From Halioglobus maricola (GTDB lineage Bacteria; Pseudomonadota; Gammaproteobacteria; Pseudomonadales; Halieaceae), in contig NZ_CP036422.1 in the NCBI RefSeq assembly GCF_009388985.1, forward strand, positions 1,688,501-1,752,500: a stretch of 64,000 nt of DNA, given 5' to 3'. A model generated the notes under the pieces. That model was given only the letters and a program-made list of their open reading frames with translations. It made no database searches and had not been told where the DNA came from. Shown in pieces: positions 32,642 to 39,334 of this stretch. Within the stretch, counting starts at the first letter, position 1; each line of letters opens with the position of its first letter. A program made the position numbers and the translations under genes.

Positions 32642-33545
32642 GAGCGTAGTTTTTACCGATGTCGGGCCGCGTGATGGCCTCCAGAACCAGCCCAGGATTC
32701 TCACCGTGGGTGAACGGCTCGCGCTGATCGAATCCATCGCAGATGCCGGGGTTAGAAATATCGAAGTAGGCAGTTTTGTTTCACCCCGGGCCGTGCCTGC
32801 AATGGCAGGAACAGACGAGCTGGTAGGCCGTTTGCCTACCGATGATGGCGTGCATTACAGCGCCTTGATTCCCAATCGCAAAGGTTACGAACTAGCTCGC
32901 GATGCAGGTGTGCGCACCGTAAATATGGTGCTTTACTCCAGCGAGGGGATGGCCCAGCGCAATGTAAAAATGAGTATTGCCGAGGCGGAAGACGCCACCG
33001 CTCAGATTCTTGAAATGGCCAGGAATGACGGTGTGTCAGTGGTTGCCGCCATCGCGACTGCGTTTTGCTGCCCCTTCGACGGCCCGACTGACCCAGGTGT
33101 CGTGAAAGACATCGTGCGTCGATTTATGGCTACCGATATTGAGCAGCTTGTACTGGCCGATACCATTGGCGCAGCCCATCCCCTGGAAGTGCGCAGCATC
33201 ACCGCCGACCTCGTAGCGGAACACGGTGCTGATCGATTGGGTTGCCATTTTCATGACACACGGGCAATGGGTCTCGCGCTGGTGTTTGCCGCTCTGGAAT
33301 CCGGCATCTACCGTTTTGATGCGTCGATCGGCGGCCTGGGCGGTTGCCCCTTTGCGCCGGGAGCCAGTGGAAATGTGGCCAGTGAAGACGTGGTGATGAT
33401 GCTGGAGCAGATGGGCGTCGATACAGGCATAGACCTGGAAGCTCTGCTGCGAGCCTCAGATCTCTCCGAAAAGCTAACCGGTACCGCTCCGGGCGGTCGC
33501 GCTAAACCCTGGCTGGGGCCCTGGTTGGAAAAGCAGAAGGCCTGA
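32634..33545 (+). CDS. HMG-CoA lyase-like enzyme
   Basis: 303-residue TIM-barrel of the DRE-TIM family. The DVGPRDGLQNQP (residues 8-19) metal/substrate motif, the HFHDTRAMGLA metal histidines, and the lid Cys in GGLGGCPFAPGASGN are all present, so it should be active. It cleaves a 3-hydroxy-3-methyl-acyl-CoA into acetyl-CoA and a ketone acid, or a related tertiary hydroxyacyl-CoA. GTG start inside the CoA-transferase end; translational coupling likely. Last gene of operon 2, followed by a terminator. Confidence 0.9.
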   Translation: MVESVVFTDVGPRDGLQNQPRILTVGERLALIESIADAGVRNIEVGSFVSPRAVPAMAGTDELVGRLPTDDGVHYSALIPNRKGYELARDAGVRTVNMVLYSSEGMAQRNVKMSIAEAEDATAQILEMARNDGVSVVAAIATAFCCPFDGPTDPGVVKDIVRRFMATDIEQLVLADTIGAAHPLEVRSITADLVAEHGADRLGCHFHDTRAMGLALVFAALESGIYRFDASIGGLGGCPFAPGASGNVASEDVVMMLEQMGVDTGIDLEALLRASDLSEKLTGTAPGGRAKPWLGPWLEKQKA

Positions 33546-33552
33546 TCTCAAA

Positions 33553-33580
33553 ACGCCGGCATTTGCCGGCATTTTTCTTT
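33553..33580 (+). terminator. Rho-independent terminator of operon 2
   Basis: GCCGGCA / TGCCGGC stem (33555-33570) followed by ATTTTTCTTT. It lies 8 bases after the HMG-CoA-lyase-like stop and separates operon 2 from the peptidase. Confidence 0.8.
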
Positions 33581-33621
33581 ATAATTCGCCGCTTTTCTAC
33601 TCCCTGGCAAGGACGATCTTT

Positions 33622-35673
33622 GTGAACACATTACCCAGATTACTGGCTGGCGCCGCGGCGCTGCTCCTAACCCTTAACGCACAGGCATCAGCGCTTTCGC
33701 CGCTGCAGCCCGAAGACATATTCCAGCTGCAGCAGGCCACCAGTCCAGTGGTCGACGGTAGCGGAAAGCGAATTTTTTATCTGCGCCAATCCATGGATAT
33801 TATGAAGGACCAGCGCCGTACCAATGTGTGGATGATTGGTAGCGATGGGGAACAACATCGGCCAATCACGTCCGGCGCGATGAACGCGAGCTCACTCACA
33901 ATTGCCGCGGACGATAATCGCTTGGCATGGGTGGCGCGAGACGATGCCGGAGCGCAGATATTTATGCACTGGCTGGACAGTGGTCACAGTGCGCAACTTA
34001 CCCGGCTGCCGGCATCGCCCGGTAATCTGTCCTTCTCGCCTGATGGCAACTGGATCAGCTTTACCATGAAGGTCCCAGCCGCGCCGGAAACGATGGGTAC
34101 ATTGCCTGCTGCACCCAAGGGTGCTGAGTGGGCGCCGCCGCCTACAGTTGTGGACAAGCCGGTTTTTCGCTCAGACGGCGTCGGTGAGCTACGCCCCGGG
34201 TTTACGCATGTATTTCTTGTGTCCACCGAGGGTGGCAGTGTTCGGCAGCTGACTTCGGGAGATTACAATTTCGGTTCGAGCCTCAGCTGGAGCAAAGACA
34301 GCCAGGCCTTGTTTCTCTCCACCAACCTGGCGGAGGACTGGCGCTACCAGCCCCGCGAGTCGGACATCTACCGTCTGGATATCGCATCAGGAGAGCTTAC
34401 TTCACTGACGGATCGAAGCGGCCCTGACGGATCTGCCAGGGTCTCACCTGATGGGCGTGCGCTTGCCTATCTTGGTTACGATGACACCGGCCTGGCTGCA
34501 GATCACAATCGCCTTTATGTCATGGATTTGGCGAGCGGTGAATCGCGCCAGTTACTGGATGATCTCGACCGTGGCATTAACGCGGTGCGCTGGTCTACTA
34601 ACAGCAAGCGTCTTTATATTAGTTATGACGACAAGGGCGACACGGTTCTCGCCAGTACCGACCTTTCAGGCAGACTAAAGGTCATCACTAGAGATATGGC
34701 TAGTGTCGCCTTTGGCCGGCCTTATTCCGGCGGCCAGTTCGCTGTCGGAGGTAGAGACGTAATCGCCTATACCGTGGGTGCACCTTATTCACCGGCGGAA
34801 CTGGCCAGCGGCAGAGGGAGCGAGGCGGGTACGCAGATCACCCATTTCAATAGCAACCTGCTTGAAAGTCGCGAGTTGGGCAAGGTCGAAGAGATTTGGG
34901 TGGAGTCATCGGCAGATGGCCTGGCGATTCAGGGCTGGATCGTGAAGCCGCCAGGGTTTGATCCCGCCAAGAAGTATCCGTTGATTCTGGAGATTCACGG
35001 CGGCCCCTCCACAGCCTACGGCCCGCACTTTTCTGCTGAAGTGCAGCTCTATGCGGCGGCCGGTTATGTAGTGCTGTACGCCAATCCTCGTGGCAGCACC
35101 AGTTACGGCCAGGCTTTTGTCGATGAGATTCACCACAATTACCCCAGCAAAGACTACGACGATCTCATGTCTGCGGTTGATGGTGTGCTGGCCAAGGGCT
35201 ATGTGGACGAAGAACAGCTGTATGTGACCGGTGGCAGTGGCGGGGGCACACTGACGGCGTGGATCGTTGGCAAAACTGACCGCTTCCGCGCAGCGGTTGT
35301 AGCTAAGCCAGTCATCAACTGGACCAGTTTCGTGCTGACTGCGGATAATACGCCCTTCTTTGCGCGCTACTGGTTTGGCGAAATGCCCTGGGAAAATAAC
35401 GAGGCCTACTGGAAACGTTCGCCATTGTCGTTGGTGGGTAACGTGACCACGCCCACCATGTTGCTCACGGGGCAGTCTGACTGGCGAACGCCAATGTGGG
35501 AAACGGAACAGTACTACAGCGCCTTAAAGCTAAGCGGTGTGGATACAGCTATTGTCAGAATTCCTGGTGCGTCTCACAGTATTGCCAGACGGCCCAGCCA
35601 GTTGCTGGGTAAGGTTGCTGCGATTCTCGCGTGGTTCGAGCGGTACAGCCCGGAACAGCAGGCTGCTGAATAA
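33622..35673 (+). CDS. Exported S9 family peptidase (acylaminoacyl-peptidase-like)
   Basis: 683 residues: signal peptide (cleavage near QASA, residue 24), a beta-propeller (about 30-400), and a C-terminal alpha/beta-hydrolase domain with the Ser nucleophile in VTGGSGGGTLTAW, oxyanion strand LILEIHGGPSTAYG, and a terminal H in RIPGASHSIARRPSQ. Releases N-terminal residues or dipeptides from short peptides in the periplasm. GTG start; separate from operon 2 by the terminator. Confidence 0.9.
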   Translation: MNTLPRLLAGAAALLLTLNAQASALSPLQPEDIFQLQQATSPVVDGSGKRIFYLRQSMDIMKDQRRTNVWMIGSDGEQHRPITSGAMNASSLTIAADDNRLAWVARDDAGAQIFMHWLDSGHSAQLTRLPASPGNLSFSPDGNWISFTMKVPAAPETMGTLPAAPKGAEWAPPPTVVDKPVFRSDGVGELRPGFTHVFLVSTEGGSVRQLTSGDYNFGSSLSWSKDSQALFLSTNLAEDWRYQPRESDIYRLDIASGELTSLTDRSGPDGSARVSPDGRALAYLGYDDTGLAADHNRLYVMDLASGESRQLLDDLDRGINAVRWSTNSKRLYISYDDKGDTVLASTDLSGRLKVITRDMASVAFGRPYSGGQFAVGGRDVIAYTVGAPYSPAELASGRGSEAGTQITHFNSNLLESRELGKVEEIWVESSADGLAIQGWIVKPPGFDPAKKYPLILEIHGGPSTAYGPHFSAEVQLYAAAGYVVLYANPRGSTSYGQAFVDEIHHNYPSKDYDDLMSAVDGVLAKGYVDEEQLYVTGGSGGGTLTAWIVGKTDRFRAAVVAKPVINWTSFVLTADNTPFFARYWFGEMPWENNEAYWKRSPLSLVGNVTTPTMLLTGQSDWRTPMWETEQYYSALKLSGVDTAIVRIPGASHSIARRPSQLLGKVAAILAWFERYSPEQQAAE

Positions 35674-35678
35674 AGGCT

Positions 35679-36521
35679 CTAGCTGTTGATCGTAATCCTG
35701 TGCAGCTCTCGCCGGTGGCCTTCATAGCCACCGGTGGCGCAGTGCAGGACGCTGCGATTGTCCCACATCACCAACATGTCCGGTTCCCACTGGTGGCGAT
35801 AGATAAATTCTTCGCGCTTCTGCCACTCTGACAGTTCCACCAATAGCGGCATGGCATCCTCGTCGCTCATACCCTCGAAACCCACGATATAGGAAAACAC
35901 GCCGCTGAAAATTGCGGGTATCCCGGTTTCCGGATGCTCTAGGAACAGGGGGTGAGGCTGGCGTTCATAGGCCTCGTCAGAAATTTCTATGGCCATGCTG
36001 CCCTGGGATTTCGGGTCGGCGTAAATCCCTGTGGGTGAATAGCCGAATTCGGCTGAGTGAATGGCTGTGAGGCCTTCAAGTTTTGCCCTCAGCTCACTGG
36101 GCATTTTTTCGAGCGCCAGTTGCTGGTTGGCAAAGAGGGTGTCTCCGCCGATGGGCGGTATATCGAGGCTGTACAGGAGCGTGGCCGCTGGCGGATCTTT
36201 CTGGAAGCTCCAATCAGAGTGGAACACCTCGGCAAAGATTGGCCCTGTTTCATCGGCCTCTCGTTTGACGGCTGCGATGTGTTTGCGCCCCGCAATAGGA
36301 CGGAAAAAAGTGTCATTGCCGAAGTGACCAAAGTTGAGCGCGAAATGCTCAAAGTCGTCGCTGGTCAATTTCTGGCCGGGGAAACTCAGTACGTGGTAAT
36401 GGAGCCAGGCCTGGCGCAGGTCGGCCACGCACTCGGCATCGAGTGGGCGGGACAGGTCGACACCGGTTACCGTGGCGCCACAGGCCTGGCCGCTGCTCTT
36501 TATACTTAGGGTATTGGTCAT
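35679..36521 (-). CDS. TauD/TfdA family 2-oxoglutarate dioxygenase
   Basis: 280 residues. Fe(II) ligands: H-x-D in VFHSDWSF and a late His in VLHCATGGYEGHRRELHRITI, which also provides the 2-oxoglutarate-binding Arg. Fe-alpha-ketoglutarate enzymes of this group hydroxylate taurine, sulfonates or aryloxyacids and related substrates; the specific substrate is not evident. Faces the peptidase tail to tail; 64 bases separate it from ApbE downstream-upstream neighbours on the same strand. Confidence 0.87.
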   Translation of the reverse strand: MTNTLSIKSSGQACGATVTGVDLSRPLDAECVADLRQAWLHYHVLSFPGQKLTSDDFEHFALNFGHFGNDTFFRPIAGRKHIAAVKREADETGPIFAEVFHSDWSFQKDPPAATLLYSLDIPPIGGDTLFANQQLALEKMPSELRAKLEGLTAIHSAEFGYSPTGIYADPKSQGSMAIEISDEAYERQPHPLFLEHPETGIPAIFSGVFSYIVGFEGMSDEDAMPLLVELSEWQKREEFIYRHQWEPDMLVMWDNRSVLHCATGGYEGHRRELHRITINS

Positions 36522-36585
36522 GGCAGTACCTTAGATAGAAATATAATCATAGCAGAGGCTCTTGGTGTTTCTACGTCCATCTCCT

Positions 36586-37470
36586 CTACCGATAGACACG
36601 CTGTTGTCTGTCCACAGCGATCCACGTTAAACCCAGCTGCCGCAGCCAGGCTAGCCCATCAGCCTCGCTTTGCAAAAGGGCTATGGTGGCAGCGCTGCCT
36701 GCTACCAGGCATTGTGGGGCTACCACTGACGCTGCGATCAAGCCTTTGACGGGCCAACCGCTGTGCGGGTCGAGGATGTGGCCCAGGCGCTCTCCATTGA
36801 TATCAATGCCACGCTCATAATCGCCGGAAGAGGCTATGGCAGCATCCATCAGTTCAATGCTGGCCATAGCACCTGTGCCCCGCGGGTCGCGGATAGCCAC
36901 TCGCCACGGTGTGCCGTCTGCTTGTGGTCCTATAGCGAGCATATCACCGCCGAGATCCGTCAGGGCGTGATGTATGTCATGAGCGCGCAGAACAGCAGCG
37001 ACGCTGTCACAGGCGTACTCTTTGACAACTCCGCCGAGGTCCAACTCCATGCCTGCTCGGGGCAGATAGACACTGCGCTCACTGCGCTCCACCTTGTCCC
37101 ACCCCACCAGCGGGAGCAGGGCATCCAGTTGCTCCTGTGAGGGTACGACTGACTGTTTGAAATCCCAGGCCTGGCGCAGCACGCCTGAGCTGATATCAAA
37201 CAGGCCATCGCTCTCGCGCCAGACAGTGTCAGCGTAGTTGAGCAGTGTATGAGTTTCGGCGTCGACGACGGTCGCTGTGCCGCTTCCGGCGCCGCGGTTG
37301 ATGGCCGTGAGCAGGGAGTCCTCGCGATAGCGGCTGTATCTGGATTCAAGCCGTTCAACTTCGGCTACCGCTGCAGCGACAGCTTTTTCCGCCAGGGCTT
37401 CAGAGGGACTGTCGATACGCAGTCGACAGGGGCCGCCCATGGCAGTGAAACTGTGCTCAAGGCGCAGCAT
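36586..37470 (-). CDS. apbE: FAD:protein FMN transferase (ApbE-like) without signal peptide
   Basis: 294 residues matching ApbE: FTAMGGPCRLRI at the N-terminus, LDLGGVVKEYACDSV, HHALTDLGGDMLAIG, and a late LGHILDPHSGWPVKG with the Mg/FAD-binding Asp. ApbE attaches FMN to Thr in exported proteins. It starts MLRLEHSFTAMG with no signal peptide or lipobox, which is unusual because ApbE normally acts in the periplasm. Last gene of the five-gene redox operon, 3 bases after DUF3570. I see no ApbE acceptor motif (S/T/D-G-x-x-S/T-G-A-T) in the proteins of the operon. Confidence 0.85.
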   Translation of the reverse strand: MLRLEHSFTAMGGPCRLRIDSPSEALAEKAVAAAVAEVERLESRYSRYREDSLLTAINRGAGSGTATVVDAETHTLLNYADTVWRESDGLFDISSGVLRQAWDFKQSVVPSQEQLDALLPLVGWDKVERSERSVYLPRAGMELDLGGVVKEYACDSVAAVLRAHDIHHALTDLGGDMLAIGPQADGTPWRVAIRDPRGTGAMASIELMDAAIASSGDYERGIDINGERLGHILDPHSGWPVKGLIAASVVAPQCLVAGSAATIALLQSEADGLAWLRQLGLTWIAVDRQQRVYR

Positions 37471-37473
37471 GAA

Positions 37474-38631
37474 TTAGCGGAAACGGTAGTCGAAACCGAT
37501 GCTGCCGCGCCAGAAATCCACCAGGCCGGGGGATTCTTCACCGCTGTAGATGCCCCAGTCGTGGTCGCTCTGGTAGCGTTCTGCGGTAGCGCTAAGGGTC
37601 CAATCGCCGAACGTATAGCGGGCCCGCAGACCGCCGCTGAGCGCTCCGAATGCGGACAGGCGGTAATCGTCGGCGTAGTAGCGATCGCTGGTGTCAGTGA
37701 CGTTGCTAAAGAATTCTGCTTCGTCCTGGCTGTAGTAGCGCAGGAAAGGTATCAGGCGCACGCTGCGCCCCAGATTTTGGTGCCAGGCGAACTCTAGCGT
37801 GTGGGCCTCAACTTCCCAGTCATCGCTGAAATAGCGATAGTCGACATGCAGAGCTGCGCCGGGTCCGTCGAAGTAGTGACGGTAGCCGCCGCTGAGGGTC
37901 CACTCGCGCCGGGTGTCCGGACGCAGGTCGTTCAGCTTGTAGGGGTCGGTTAGAAAACCGTCGCGGTAGGTGTAACTGAGGCCGAAGCGCATGAGGGCGC
38001 GTTTACTGACGATGCGCGATACACCTAGCCAGGCTGAGCGTATGTCTTTCTCGTCCTTGAGTGTATTGGTGGGAATGCTGCCTTGAGTCGGTTCAATGTC
38101 ATCGGCGCTGGCGCTGATCGCCGCGCTGTAAGTTGTCAGGCCGTCTTCACTGTTCAGGCTGCCGTCGAGGCTGATCGAATCGGACTCGTAGTCGTCTTCG
38201 TCTGACCGCGTGTAATTGAAACCCGCATTACCCCGGTCATAGAAGTAGCGGGTGGTCACACTGATGTCGGTTCGGGTGTCTTCGATGCTCGCACCGCTCA
38301 TCACAACCTTGGACTCGCCCTCGGCACTCTGGCCAACGAACCAGGGCGAGGCGCCGCTCATGTCTTCCCACTGAACATCCAGGGCAAATGACCAGCTCTC
38401 GGCCACCGGCGCCAGCATGTGGAACTGGACGACGTCGATGTCGTAGCGCTCGCTGCTGGGGCCGAAAACATTGCTGGATGAAATGTCATCTTCTTTGTAC
38501 TTGCTGTAGCGCAGGCCAGCCTCGGTGAACTCAGGTGGGGCGTCTGCCTGTGCGCCCTGGTAGGCGGGAAGAAGCAGGGCGCTGGAGGTCAGCGCTGCGA
38601 GGGCGGAGCGATCTTTGCGCGGCTGCCCCAT
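37474..38631 (-). CDS. DUF3570 outer-membrane beta-barrel-like protein
   Basis: 385 residues of DUF3570: signal-like start (ALTSSALLLPAYQGAQA), then many alternating aromatic strands (RYSKYKEDDISSSNVFG, YRHYFDGPGAALHVDYRYF, LIPFLRYYSQDEAEFF) and a final strand ending in FDYRFR, the C-terminal Phe-x-Arg/Phe signature of outer-membrane proteins. Start at 38631 overlaps the DUF4266 stop (TGATG), so translation is coupled; three upstream ATGs are less likely. DUF3570 is usually found beside DUF4266, ApbE and thioredoxin genes, as here. Confidence 0.85.
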   Translation of the reverse strand: MGQPRKDRSALAALTSSALLLPAYQGAQADAPPEFTEAGLRYSKYKEDDISSSNVFGPSSERYDIDVVQFHMLAPVAESWSFALDVQWEDMSGASPWFVGQSAEGESKVVMSGASIEDTRTDISVTTRYFYDRGNAGFNYTRSDEDDYESDSISLDGSLNSEDGLTTYSAAISASADDIEPTQGSIPTNTLKDEKDIRSAWLGVSRIVSKRALMRFGLSYTYRDGFLTDPYKLNDLRPDTRREWTLSGGYRHYFDGPGAALHVDYRYFSDDWEVEAHTLEFAWHQNLGRSVRLIPFLRYYSQDEAEFFSNVTDTSDRYYADDYRLSAFGALSGGLRARYTFGDWTLSATAERYQSDHDWGIYSGEESPGLVDFWRGSIGFDYRFR

Positions 38632-38837
38632 CAGTTGCATCCACAACCGCCACCGGCGGCACCGTTACCCCCGGAGGCGGCTTCTTTACTGCTGTGATTC
38701 TGGGCGCGCAGCTGGTCTTCCATCAGGTCGTCCTGCCACTGCATCTCGCTCTTTGCGAGCGTGCCTCGTTCCCAGGGTTCGACGGTTTCACAACCCGCCA
38801 GCAGTGCGAGTAGCAGAATGGGGAATACACGCTTCAA
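38631..38837 (-). CDS. DUF4266 lipoprotein with C-terminal CGC motif
   Basis: 68 residues: lipobox LLALLAGC (Cys16), a conserved WERGTLAKSEMQW segment, a Gly/Ala-rich linker, and a C-terminal end GGGCGCN with two cysteines separated by one Gly. The two terminal Cys could bind copper or iron or be redox partners of the adjacent TlpA protein (inference). Overlaps both neighbours (start with TlpA stop, stop with DUF3570 start). Confidence 0.85.
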   Translation of the reverse strand: MKRVFPILLLALLAGCETVEPWERGTLAKSEMQWQDDLMEDQLRAQNHSSKEAASGGNGAAGGGCGCN

Positions 38838-39334
38838 GAGGACTCTCCGAGTAGCTTTATGATTTCCTCGCGCAGCCGCGCGCCATCGCCCTTGCGAAAG
38901 CCTTGATGAACCCGATTTATCACGCCATCGCGGCCGATCAGATAGGCCGTGGGCATGCCAAGGATGCCCCAGGATGCTGGCGACTCGCCTTGCGGGTCCC
39001 AGACGATGGGATAGGAGACAGGCACTTGCTGGAGGAATTCGAGAGCATCGTCGACGTCTTCGTCAACACTCACGGCGAGGACTTCAAACCCTTGCGGGCC
39101 AAACTCTTGTCGCAGGGCCTCCAGCTGCGGGAACGATAGCCGACAGGGACCGCACCAGGAGGCCCAGAAGTCGAGATAGACGACTTTTCCGCGGAGGTCT
39201 GCCAGGGCTGTCTGGCTCCCGTCCAGAGGCAGGGTAGGGTAGGACAGCGGCAGGGCTTCGTCGCCGCTTTTCACCGCGGCAGATACTGGGGCGCCGAGGC
39301 AACAAATCAGGGCCAGCAACAAGGCTCTTATCAA
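38834..39334 (-). CDS. TlpA-like periplasmic thioredoxin
   Basis: 166 residues: signal peptide (cleavage near VSA, residue 20), thioredoxin fold with W-C-G-P-C-R (FWASWCGPCRLSFPQL, about residue 57-72) and a cis-Pro in GMPTAYLIG. TlpA/ResA-type reductases supply electrons to periplasmic disulfides, for example in cytochrome c or copper-site maturation. It overlaps the upstream heme-copper protein by 4 bases (ATGA), which suggests it serves that protein or the DUF4266 cysteines (inference). Confidence 0.88.
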   Translation of the reverse strand: MIRALLLALICCLGAPVSAAVKSGDEALPLSYPTLPLDGSQTALADLRGKVVYLDFWASWCGPCRLSFPQLEALRQEFGPQGFEVLAVSVDEDVDDALEFLQQVPVSYPIVWDPQGESPASWGILGMPTAYLIGRDGVINRVHQGFRKGDGARLREEIIKLLGESS

